In this document: in pieces, positions 25,405 through 33,091 of the stretch
Position numbering within the stretch: position 1 is the first letter of the stretch
Layout: every line of letters begins with the position of its first letter
Assembly (NCBI RefSeq): GCF_044762855.1
Contig: NZ_JBIWFB010000008.1
Coordinates: forward strand, 124,001 to 188,000
Source of the DNA: Psychrobacillus sp044762855
GTDB lineage: Bacteria; Bacillota; Bacilli; Bacillales_A; Planococcaceae
Direction: 5' to 3'
Length of the DNA stretch: 64,000 nt
The notes under the pieces: generated by a model
Database searches by the model: none
Told to the model about the DNA's origin: nothing
The model's input: only the letters and a program-made list of their open reading frames with translations
Program-made: the position numbers and the translations under genes

Positions 25405-25836
25405 CTATGGTTTACCAATTACAGGATATACATAAGTTATATCTTCTAAATCTTTAATCAGATCCTTTAAATACGATTGATTTGACACAAATTCAAAGGT
25501 TAGTACTGCACCAATTCCTGCTGGATAGCAAGTCTCTCCAGACCATTCAATATGTCCTAATTTATCCATTTTTCCTTCAATGTGTATGAAGCTATCTAAA
25601 TTTTTCAATATAGCTTTTCCCGATAAATGCCTATCCATTAACTTTAAGTCATTAACAAAATCTTTAATTTCATCTGTTCTTAAATTTGCATTAAAATCAA
25701 CATAATACCCTGGAATTTCAATTTTTACATTGGAAACAACCCAGTTCCCATCCCAATAATCAGAACTACTCGGATATTCACGACCTAAGATATCAATTTC
25801 TACTTTAGTTTTCTCACCTAAAAGATGAAACTTCAT
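25405..25836 (-). CDS. WapI-like immunity-family protein
   Basis: 143 aa, cytoplasmic. The N-terminus (MKFHLLGEK...VEIDILGREYP, DGNWVVSNVKIEIPGYYVDF) and size match the WapI (YxxG) group, small proteins that protect Bacillus from the nuclease tip of the WapA contact toxin. No wapA or other large toxin gene is visible in the window, so this would be an orphan immunity gene. The ribosome site is GAGGTGG. Assigned by resemblance; the toxin it would neutralise is unknown. Confidence 0.55.
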   Translation of the reverse strand: MKFHLLGEKTKVEIDILGREYPSSSDYWDGNWVVSNVKIEIPGYYVDFNANLRTDEIKDFVNDLKLMDRHLSGKAILKNLDSFIHIEGKMDKLGHIEWSGETCYPAGIGAVLTFEFVSNQSYLKDLIKDLEDITYVYPVIGKP

Positions 25837-25893
25837 TTTTCCACCTCAAACTTTCACCTTTTAACTCTTTTCTTATTTTACTAAACTGCGATG

Positions 25894-26241
25894 TTAGTTA
25901 TCTTTATTTAGAGTGGACACTAACGCTTCGTTTTTCACTTCCAATATATATTTTGTAAAAACATGTTCCCTACCGCCATTTTTCTCATACCACTCTTGAA
26001 TTCGTTTAACGTGAGCACTGTCACCTTTTACATTATTCTCAATTTCTATATAATCGTCATAACTGTTATATTCCCAAATAGCGAAAACTTCCGTTGAATT
26101 ATCTTTATTATCTTTCATCCAACGTCCTATTAAACGTGCTCCGTACTTTAGTTGATTAGGTAAATTGGTTTTATTGAAATATTCATTAAATTCTTCTATA
26201 AAATCATTTTTTACAGTGTAAAATTTTCTCCTATAAAACAT
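25894..26241 (-). CDS. NIPSNAP/ABM-like dimeric barrel protein
   Basis: 115 aa. MFYRRKFYTVKNDFIEEFNEYFNKTNLP, GARLIGRWMKD, EVFAIWEYNSYDDYIEI and HVKRIQEWYEK follow the ferredoxin-like alpha/beta pattern of NIPSNAP and monooxygenase-like dimeric barrels. The function of these proteins in Bacilli is generally unknown. It precedes the LysR gene on the same strand region but with its own start. Confidence 0.65.
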   Translation of the reverse strand: MFYRRKFYTVKNDFIEEFNEYFNKTNLPNQLKYGARLIGRWMKDNKDNSTEVFAIWEYNSYDDYIEIENNVKGDSAHVKRIQEWYEKNGGREHVFTKYILEVKNEALVSTLNKDN

Positions 26242-26307
26242 TTACATACCACCTATGATTTTTTATTATAGACATTTCTGCACTGTTTACTTATTTTGAT
26301 AATTCCT

Positions 26308-27228
26308 TTATTTCTTCAACGAAAATGCCTCCATGTTCGACCAATCTTTTGCATGCTTCAATGTAATATCGATAAACATTGCTAGAGCGGGGGAAATCCA
26401 CTTGTTTTTGTGATAAGCAAATTGAGAGTAAATAGGATAAAAGTTTCCTTCGCAAGGAATTACTTTTAACTTTCCTTCTTTGATTTCTTCATTGACTGCC
26501 ATTAAAGGTAAGCAAGCAATACCTAGACCACTCATGACACAACGTTTCATCGCTTCTACACTCCAAAGCTTCATTGTGTGAGAAGGTGAGATACCTCGTT
26601 CGCTAAGGTATTCTTCAAACATATTTCGATAACTACATTCTTCCTCGTTCACGATCAAACATTCGCTTAGTTTTTGATTATCGTAGCTTTTATCTAGTAT
26701 ATTCAGTGAACAGTCAGGGCTTCCGACAAGGACTACAGGTTCAGCTAGTAAGGAATGGACGATTAAATCGGAATCCTGTAATTGTGGCAACATAAGAAAT
26801 GCGATATCTGCACTACCGCTAAGTATTGCTCTTTTGTTATCTCCACAAGTGGCGTTACTTAAACTGATGCTCACATGGGGAAACTTCTTTCTATACTCTC
26901 TTAATATTGGCTCTAAACGATAAACGGTTAAGGACTCCGGGGCCGAAATCTTTAACTCTCCACTCATCTCCTCTTCATCACTAGCAATACTTTCAATCTT
27001 TCCGTACGTTTCTAAAATTTCTTTCGTATAGGGCAATAACTTTTTGCCGACATCGGTCAATTTTAGTTTTCGACCCATTCGGTCAAATAGAGGCGCACCT
27101 AAATGTTCTTCCAGTGCCTGTATATGAGAAGTTACCGTAGATTGTGTATATCCTAATTGTTCTGCAGCCTGTGTAAAGCTTCCGTTTTCAATGACCTTAT
27201 TAAATGTAACAAAATGCCGTATTTCCAT
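26308..27228 (-). CDS. LysR-family transcriptional regulator
   Basis: 306 aa. The N-terminal winged helix-turn-helix (FNKVIENGSFTQAAEQLGYTQSTVTSHIQALEE, residues 9-41) is classical LysR; the rest is the periplasmic-binding-protein-like effector domain. It is divergent from an MFS transporter gene with 136 bp between the starts, the standard arrangement for a LysR protein that controls its neighbour and itself. The inducer is unknown. Confidence 0.9.
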   Translation of the reverse strand: MEIRHFVTFNKVIENGSFTQAAEQLGYTQSTVTSHIQALEEHLGAPLFDRMGRKLKLTDVGKKLLPYTKEILETYGKIESIASDEEEMSGELKISAPESLTVYRLEPILREYRKKFPHVSISLSNATCGDNKRAILSGSADIAFLMLPQLQDSDLIVHSLLAEPVVLVGSPDCSLNILDKSYDNQKLSECLIVNEEECSYRNMFEEYLSERGISPSHTMKLWSVEAMKRCVMSGLGIACLPLMAVNEEIKEGKLKVIPCEGNFYPIYSQFAYHKNKWISPALAMFIDITLKHAKDWSNMEAFSLKK

Positions 27229-27364
27229 TATTTCACCTACTTTAAGTTTATTCTTCCTATTATAGTATCAGAGAAATCAATAGATAACTTCAGAAATTTC
27301 AATTTTACTGATAATTTGAAATGGGTTAATGTTAAGTAAAGTATTTAAAGGTGGAGGGAATGTG

Positions 27365-28618
27365 GTGAAACGTATACATTATAGTTGGTTTATCCTTGCT
27401 GTAACATTTTTCTCCATTATTGTAGCTGGAATTACGATGTCATCATCGGGAGTTTTTATAACTCCTTTCGAAAGCGAGTTTGGCTGGGATCGGTCAGTTA
27501 TTGCGGTTGCTTTTGCCATTAGTTTGTTTTTATATGGCATCTCTGGACCGTTTATGGCGGCATTACTCAATGTAATGGGCTTAAGGAAAATGATGCTGAT
27601 GTCAATGGCCACTCTACTAATCGGTATCCTACTTACTTTCATTATGCAGCAAGCATGGCAGCTAATTATCATTTGGGGAATCATTATTGGGCTTGGATCT
27701 AGTCTTTTTTTAACAGTATTAAGTCCGTATGTGGCGAATCATTGGTTTGAGAAAAGAAGAGGTCTTGCAGTAGGGATTTTAACTGCGAGTACAGCGACAG
27801 GACAGCTTATTTTACTTCCTGTTTTAGCAAGTATTATTGAGAACTATTCGTGGCGTCCCGCGATGGGATTAATTGTGACTTTGAGTTTGATTATGCTAAT
27901 CATTATCTTATTATTTATGAAAAACAGTCCGAAAGATGTTGGACTTCTTCGATATGGACTGAAAGAAGAAATAGAAGAAAGTGATGAAGGACCAAAAGAA
28001 AATCCTATTGTCATTGCATTCAAAGGTTTGCTGAAAGCGGTAAAAATGAAGGAGTTTTGGTTATTAGCAGGTAGCTTCTTTATTTGTGGTTTTTCTACGA
28101 ATGGGTTATTTGGTACGCATTTCGTTTCATATTGTATTAGTTTTGGCGTTCCTTTAGTTACAGCGGCTTCGCTTCTTTCGTTTATGGGATTATTCAATTT
28201 AATCGGGACTACTTTATCTGGTTGGCTATCAGATCGCTTTGATAATCGTTGGCTATTATTTACCTACTATGCTTTAAGAGGGACTTCTCTAGTACTACTT
28301 CCTTATGCACTTAAGGAAGGGAACATGACTTTGCTATTTGTTTTTTCCGTATTTTATGGATTAGATTGGATTGCTACCGTGCCACCAACAATTAGTATCT
28401 CTAGGCAAATTTTTGGTATCAAGCAAAGTGGTGTCATTTATGGCTGGATTTTTGCATCTCACCAAGTAGGTGCAGCAGCTGCAGCTTATGGAGGCGGGCT
28501 TATTTATCAATTTTTTAACTCTTATACTGGGGCCTTTCTTATGGCAGGAGTTTTCTGTTTAATAGCAAGCTTTTTTGTCATTTTCATAAAAAAACAATAT
28601 TCTGGTCGATTGGCATAA
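27365..28618 (+). CDS. MFS transporter, probable LysR target
   Basis: 417 aa, about 12 transmembrane helices, with a cytoplasmic loop rich in Glu/Lys between helices 6 and 7 (LKEEIEESDEGPKEN). The motif HWFEKRRGLAVGILTASTATGQ after helix 4 is typical of monocarboxylate/oxalate-type MFS members. The GTG at 27365 follows GGAGGG by 6 nt; a further upstream ATG at 27329 would put that ribosome site inside the coding region and is rejected. Likely takes up or exports an organic acid; the substrate is not resolved. Divergent from the LysR gene. Confidence 0.82.
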   Translation: MKRIHYSWFILAVTFFSIIVAGITMSSSGVFITPFESEFGWDRSVIAVAFAISLFLYGISGPFMAALLNVMGLRKMMLMSMATLLIGILLTFIMQQAWQLIIIWGIIIGLGSSLFLTVLSPYVANHWFEKRRGLAVGILTASTATGQLILLPVLASIIENYSWRPAMGLIVTLSLIMLIIILLFMKNSPKDVGLLRYGLKEEIEESDEGPKENPIVIAFKGLLKAVKMKEFWLLAGSFFICGFSTNGLFGTHFVSYCISFGVPLVTAASLLSFMGLFNLIGTTLSGWLSDRFDNRWLLFTYYALRGTSLVLLPYALKEGNMTLLFVFSVFYGLDWIATVPPTISISRQIFGIKQSGVIYGWIFASHQVGAAAAAYGGGLIYQFFNSYTGAFLMAGVFCLIASFFVIFIKKQYSGRLA

Positions 28619-28624
28619 ACAAAC

Positions 28625-28664
28625 AGGACTTTCATCAATTAATAAATTGGTGGAAGTCCTTTTC
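28625..28664. terminator. Terminator between convergent MFS and GNAT genes
   Basis: AGGACTT...AAGTCCT within a longer imperfect stem (TCAATTAATAAATTG core), followed by TTTT. It sits between convergent ends and can serve both strands. Confidence 0.7.
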
Positions 28665-28666
28665 AA

Positions 28667-29122
28667 TCAATTCAATTGTTGAGAAAGGCGTATCATATCT
28701 CTACACCAAATACCGTTTTCAAAAATATCTTCTTTATAATGTCTCGTGAAAAAGTCACGATCAATACTAGTGATTCTAAACCCACATTTTTGGTACAAAG
28801 CGAGCTGACCAATACTGGAATTACCCGTTCCAACTTCGATTGTTTGATAGCCTTTTACTTTGGATCTCTGAATCGCATCCATGATTAATTGTTTTCCAAT
28901 ACCTTTACCTTGTGCGCTCTCTGAAACCGCAATATTTATAAGTTCAATTGTCTCTGGACTTTTAGAAAGCAATACATAAACGCCTATGATTTCTTTGTTG
29001 TTTTCTGCGACATAGCAATCTCCTGTATTCAAATATTCCTTTACTAATGGTAGAGAAGGATCTGCCAATAACAACAAGTCAATTGGAGGTGCTTCGTTGA
29101 TGTTCAATTTTCGAATTTGCAT
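28667..29122 (-). CDS. GNAT-family N-acetyltransferase
   Basis: 151 aa, a complete minimal GNAT domain: ELINIAVSESAQGKGIGKQLIMDAI carries the acetyl-CoA pyrophosphate-binding motif (Q-x-x-G-x-G), followed by IEVGTGNSSIGQLALYQKCGFRI. Substrate unknown. The ribosome site is GGAGGG. The tRNA-Val gene lies just upstream on the same strand. Confidence 0.82.
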   Translation of the reverse strand: MQIRKLNINEAPPIDLLLLADPSLPLVKEYLNTGDCYVAENNKEIIGVYVLLSKSPETIELINIAVSESAQGKGIGKQLIMDAIQRSKVKGYQTIEVGTGNSSIGQLALYQKCGFRITSIDRDFFTRHYKEDIFENGIWCRDMIRLSQQLN

Positions 29123-29181
29123 TTGTATTTCCCTCCTATCAATAAAGGCACACTCCTATTTCTGGAATGCGCCTTTTCATA

Positions 29182-29253
29182 TGATCTGAGAGGGATTCGA
29201 ACCCCCGACCCCGTCCCTGTCAAGGACGTATTCTCCCGCTGAACTATCAGATC
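29182..29253 (-). tRNA. tRNA-Val (GAC), CCA not encoded
   Basis: A full cloverleaf folds on the minus strand: acceptor GATCTGA/TCAGATC, D-stem GTTC/GAAT, anticodon stem CGTCC/GGACG with loop TTGACAG, 5-nt variable loop, T-arm GGGGG TTCGAAT CCCTC, discriminator A; 72 nt in all. The anticodon GAC reads GUC/GUU valine codons. The three bases after the discriminator are not CCA, so the tail must be added by CCA-transferase. It is a single isolated gene, not in a cluster. Confidence 0.9.
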
Positions 29254-29428
29254 GTAATATGTTTCTTCCGCTATTATATAAGTTTGACCAGAAGAGTACA
29301 ATACTTTAAACGACTATATTTCTACTATGGCTTGAGATGTATTAGTAAACACTGCTGAAGTACATTTATTTAAATAGCAGATGGTCTATACTAGAAAGTA
29401 AAAGTAAGCACGGGAAAAGAGGGGACAT

Positions 29429-30142
29429 ATGGTTGATTATACAAAAGAAGTAGAGCAACAACTTCACTTTTGGAAGCATAGAATAACAAAGAAAACTGGC
29501 ATCCTAGGCCGGACGTCTAAAAATGTACAGAACAAGATTAACGGTCTTATTCCAGAAAAGTTTCATCAAGTGATGACAGAAAGTATTAAAAACATGGTAA
29601 AAGCAACCCTTGTAGGCTCCAATATGACAACGAAAAAACGGCTGCCATTAGAGCTTAGTCTTTATGAGCGAGACGAACTACTGAAAGAAAAACTTTCTAC
29701 CTTCAGAAAAACCGCTGTTGTAGAAGGAGCAGGAACTGGTGCAGGAGGGATATTGCTTGGACTTGCTGATTTCCCATTACTACTATCGATAAAAATGAAA
29801 TTTCTATTTGAAGCTGCTGTTATTTACGGATTTGATACGGATGATTATGAAGAACGACTTTTCATTCTACATATTTTTCTGTTAGCTTTTTCAAGTGAGG
29901 AAAAACGAAGAGATGCATTATATATTATTGAAAACTGGGAACAGCAAAAACATGTGATTGCCGATATGGATTGGCGAGAATTTCAACAGGAATATAGGGA
30001 TCATATTGATTTAGTAAAAATGTTTCAGTTACTGCCTGGTATCGGAGCGGTTGTCGGGGCATTTGCCAACTACAAACTGTTAGATCAACTGGGAGAAACA
30101 GCTATGAATGCATACAGGTTGCGTTTATTGCTCTCCAGCTAA
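29429..30142 (+). CDS. EcsC-family protein
   Basis: 237 aa. The central hydrophobic stretch VEGAGTGAGGILLGLADFPLLLSIKMKFLFEAAVIYGFD and the C-terminal GIGAVVGAFANYKLLDQLGETAMNAYR are characteristic of EcsC, the third gene product of the Bacillus ecs ABC transporter operon. No ecsA or ecsB is next to it, so this is a stand-alone paralog. Probably membrane-associated; function unknown. GGGGAC lies upstream of the ATG. Confidence 0.85.
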   Translation: MVDYTKEVEQQLHFWKHRITKKTGILGRTSKNVQNKINGLIPEKFHQVMTESIKNMVKATLVGSNMTTKKRLPLELSLYERDELLKEKLSTFRKTAVVEGAGTGAGGILLGLADFPLLLSIKMKFLFEAAVIYGFDTDDYEERLFILHIFLLAFSSEEKRRDALYIIENWEQQKHVIADMDWREFQQEYRDHIDLVKMFQLLPGIGAVVGAFANYKLLDQLGETAMNAYRLRLLLSS

Positions 30143-30446
30143 TTGACTCTAACACGAAATGATGATATATTGAAAATATTCTAATTAAAGGTGTGGTGAA
30201 GTATGTCGGTTGTAGGTATAAACTAATTTAGTTTAATAAGGCTTTTAATGACTGGTTTTGTACTAGTTTATTAAGTATGCCTTGTTCCACAATGTATAAG
30301 TAATATTGTGGATACCTACCTAAAGACTGCTTCCTTTTCCATATAATCGTTTAACATAATGGTATGTTAAGACGAAGAGCGTGGTGGGATTTGTCCTGCC
30401 ATGCTCTTTTTCGTTCCTACCTTCTTATTTGTTGACGATAAAAATG
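30143..30446. other. Intergenic region with two hairpins, no gene seen
   Basis: AT-rich. CCACAAT/ATTGTGG at about 30290-30315 and a terminator at 30376-30412. No credible ORF or recognised RNA. Confidence 0.5.
30376..30412 (+). terminator. Rho-independent terminator
   Basis: AGAGCGTGG / CCATGCTCT (one G-T), extended inwards by TGGGA/TCCTG, followed by TTTTTC. Confidence 0.75.
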
Positions 30447-30549
30447 CTTTGTGACCATCACAAAGCTGATGCCCGCAGGAGCTTTCTATCCATTTTTCGG
30501 TTAAAACCGTAACTATGGAAGGTAGGAGAGATTCTTGCGGGCATTTTTT
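30447..30549 (+). promoter_or_regulatory. Structured leader with terminator before the MutS2-like gene
   Basis: CTTTGTGA/TCACAAAG (8 bp, 3-nt loop) at 30447-30465 is followed by ATGCCCGCA (30469-30477) pairing with TGCGGGCAT (30536-30544) and then TTTTT. Inside this large stem are CTATCCAT/ATGGAAGGTAG and a small CGGT/ACCG hairpin, giving a branched fold ending in a terminator 23 nt before the start codon. This looks like an attenuator or cis-regulatory RNA; it matches no riboswitch class I know. Confidence 0.6.
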
Positions 30550-30571
30550 GACTTTTTAAGGAGGACTAAAA

Positions 30572-32476
30572 ATGAATACAATGACATTTGAAAAATTACA
30601 ATACAACGAATTAAAAGAAATGGTGAAATCCTACTGTGTAAGCAGTTTAGGAAAAGAGTTGTTGGATAAGTTGGAGCCGAGCACAAATAGTAAAGTTGTA
30701 AAAAATAGACTGAACGAGACGACAGAGGCGCGGAAGTTATTAGATGCGGAAAGCCATCTACCATTAAAGGGTATCTCCAATATCAATCATCTGATGGAAA
30801 AGCTTGAAAAAGGGATGATTCTAGGTCCATCTGAGTTAGTAGCTATATCGGACTTTTTAAGAGGCTGTCGGATGATAAAGCAGTTTATGTTGGGGAAGGA
30901 ATTTTTTGCTCCTGTATTGCATGCCTATGCTTATTCGATGACAGAATTTCCGAGTATGGAAGAAGATATTAACTTTTCTATTAGAGGGAACAGAGTTGAT
31001 TCACAAGCTAGTAAAGAATTAAAGCGGATTCGAAACCAAATCTCGAAGACAGAAGAAAAAATAGAAGAACGTCTAAATAAATTTTTAAAAAGCAGTGCCA
31101 ACAAAGAATATATTCAAGAATTTTTTATCAGTAAAAAAGACGATCGTTTTACGATTCCCATTAAAGCCTCTTATAAAAATCAAGTCGATGGGACGATTAT
31201 TGAAGCTTCTTCCAAAGGGTCTACCGTATTTATAGAACCAGCTGCTATTTCAAAATTGAATGCAGAACTAGCCATTTTAAAAGCGGAGGAGTCAATAGAA
31301 GAGTATCAAATTTTAGCAACCCTTTCAGGAAGTATTCTAGAGGAAATCAAACAAATCACAATCAATATTGAACTAATCGGTCAATATGACATGATTTTTG
31401 CCAAGGCCAAGTTCAGTAAAAGTATGGATGGAATAGAACCGAAGCTAAATAATTACGGGTATATTAAGTTGAAAAATAGTAGACATCCACTCTTACCTAG
31501 AAATAGTGTGCCGTTAAACTTTGAAATTGGAAAAGACTATCGCAGTCTAATCATTACAGGGCCTAATGCTGGTGGTAAAACTGTCGTACTAAAAACAATT
31601 GGTATACTAACACTGGCCGTCATGTCGGGTTTTCATATTGAAGCGGATGAAGGAACCGAAATTGCTGTTTTTAACCAACTCTTCGTAGATATCGGGGACA
31701 ATCAAAGCATAGAGAATTCCCTTAGTACGTTTTCATCCCATATGAAAAACATTTCTGAAATTATGAATGCATCGACGAATAATACACTTCTTTTATTTGA
31801 TGAAATCGGAAGTGGAACAGAGCCTAACGAAGGAGCAGCACTGGCTATTGCCATTCTAGAAGAATTTTATCAAATGGGTTGCATAACGGTCGCGACTACT
31901 CACTACGGAGAGATTAAACGTTACTCGGAAATGCATAGTGACTTCATGAATGCTGCGATGCAGTTTAATAGTGAAGCGTTAGAGCCAATGTATAAACTTT
32001 TAATTGGCAAATCAGGTGATAGCAATGCTCTGTGGATTTCTAAGAAAATGAATTTGCGTGAAAAAGTACTGCAAAAAGCACAGCGTTATATAGAAGATAA
32101 AAACTATGATTTGGAGCGTGTAAGAGACAATAAAATAAAAAGGCCAATTGTCGAAACTGTCCCCGAAGCAGAAGCGTATGAATTTGAGGTAGGGGACAGA
32201 GTAAAACTAACAGAACACGATGATTTTTGCATTGTGTATGAGAAAAAAGACAACCTTAATAATCTGTTAGTGTTCTATAAAGATGAAATAATAAAAGTAA
32301 ATGCAAAAAGGGTAGAACTCGAAGGAAAAGCAACTGACCTGTATCCGGCAGGTTATGATTTAAATTCATTATTTGTTAGTTATGAAGAAAGGAAATTCCA
32401 ACACGACATGCAGAGAGGTTCTAAAAAAGCGTTGAAAAAAGTGTCAAAAGATATTCGGAAAAAGCTCCATGAGTAA
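30572..32476 (+). CDS. MutS2-like ATPase lacking the Smr nuclease domain
   Basis: 634 aa. The N-terminal half has the MutS-type core/lever helices with a long coiled coil (about residues 145-260). The ATPase has Walker A TGPNAGGKTV near residue 330, the loop FVDIGDNQSIENSLSTFSSH, Walker B LLLFDEIGSGTEP and the TTHYGE signature. Standard MutS2 is about 780-790 aa and ends in an Smr endonuclease domain; here the C-terminus is a short KOW-like beta region (VGDRVKLTEHDDFCIVYEKK) and a basic tail. It may work in DNA structure recognition or ribosome rescue (a MutS2 role) without cleavage. The ribosome site is AAGGAGG. Confidence 0.85.
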   Translation: MNTMTFEKLQYNELKEMVKSYCVSSLGKELLDKLEPSTNSKVVKNRLNETTEARKLLDAESHLPLKGISNINHLMEKLEKGMILGPSELVAISDFLRGCRMIKQFMLGKEFFAPVLHAYAYSMTEFPSMEEDINFSIRGNRVDSQASKELKRIRNQISKTEEKIEERLNKFLKSSANKEYIQEFFISKKDDRFTIPIKASYKNQVDGTIIEASSKGSTVFIEPAAISKLNAELAILKAEESIEEYQILATLSGSILEEIKQITINIELIGQYDMIFAKAKFSKSMDGIEPKLNNYGYIKLKNSRHPLLPRNSVPLNFEIGKDYRSLIITGPNAGGKTVVLKTIGILTLAVMSGFHIEADEGTEIAVFNQLFVDIGDNQSIENSLSTFSSHMKNISEIMNASTNNTLLLFDEIGSGTEPNEGAALAIAILEEFYQMGCITVATTHYGEIKRYSEMHSDFMNAAMQFNSEALEPMYKLLIGKSGDSNALWISKKMNLREKVLQKAQRYIEDKNYDLERVRDNKIKRPIVETVPEAEAYEFEVGDRVKLTEHDDFCIVYEKKDNLNNLLVFYKDEIIKVNAKRVELEGKATDLYPAGYDLNSLFVSYEERKFQHDMQRGSKKALKKVSKDIRKKLHE

Positions 32477-32619
32477 TCATTTCTTTTTTATACACATTCG
32501 AGGGAGCTTCCCAAGATTTTTCTTTTGTTTATTTTTTGCTAAAAAACCTTCAATAGTAGATAATTCTTATGTAAGTTAAAAAAGGGAACTTTGAAAAATG
32601 TTATTAGGAGGAAATTAGA

Positions 32620-32892
32620 ATGGAAGAAAATACGCTTGAAATTGAAGTAGGTCAAATTTTTACAGTACTTGATGAAGATGACCAAGAGCAAGAAATGGAA
32701 GTACTCGGGTTGTTAACAGTAGATGAGGTTCAATATGCTGCTGCCGGTTTCGTGGAAGATATTGAAGGAGACTCGGAAGAAGATATTGATGTGTTCTTTT
32801 TTAGATTAGAAGATGAAGAATTAGCTTTTATCGACACAGATGAGGAATTTGAAAAAGTATCTTTTGCATTTTCACAAGCGGAAGAAGAATAG
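32620..32892 (+). CDS. DUF1292 (YrzB-like) acidic protein
   Basis: 90 aa, very acidic, matching the DUF1292 family: GQIFTVLDEDDQEQEMEVLGLLTVDEVQYAA, DVFFFRLEDEELAFIDTDEEFEKV. Conserved in Firmicutes, function unknown. AGGAGG precedes the ATG and a strong terminator follows. It is a stand-alone copy; the usual yrzL-yrzK-yrzB neighbours are absent. Confidence 0.85.
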   Translation: MEENTLEIEVGQIFTVLDEDDQEQEMEVLGLLTVDEVQYAAAGFVEDIEGDSEEDIDVFFFRLEDEELAFIDTDEEFEKVSFAFSQAEEE

Positions 32893-32904
32893 AAGATGCA
32901 AACA

Positions 32905-32943
32905 GGAGGAAGGGCTTAAATAAAGCTCTTCCTTCTTTTTTTT
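32905..32943 (+). terminator. Terminator after the DUF1292 gene
   Basis: GGAGGAAGGGCTT / AAGCTCTTCCTTC (11 of 13 pairs canonical), then eight or more T residues. Confidence 0.85.
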
Positions 32944-33091
32944 GCATGTTCTCTACCTAACTAACATAGAATCTAAAGAATTGTTCATGAGCACCAAGAA
33001 AGGAAGAGAATAACATAAATATCTAATCTCTTGTTCACAATTTACAGAATATAATGTACAATTTAAAGACTACGAGTTTAGGAGGATTATT

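Noticed and set aside
29182..29253. tRNA-Asp (anticodon GTC)
   Set aside because: With U33 fixed in the 7-nt loop TTGACAG, the anticodon is GAC, which is valine.
29104..29301. 65-codon minus-strand frame overlapping the tRNA gene
   Set aside because: It reads through the tRNA-Val gene, which fully explains the sequence.
30447..30549. T-box, yybP-ykoY or c-di-AMP riboswitch
   Set aside because: None of the conserved core sequences is present (no AGGGTGG T-box core, no matching ykoY or ydaO core); kept only as an unassigned structured leader.
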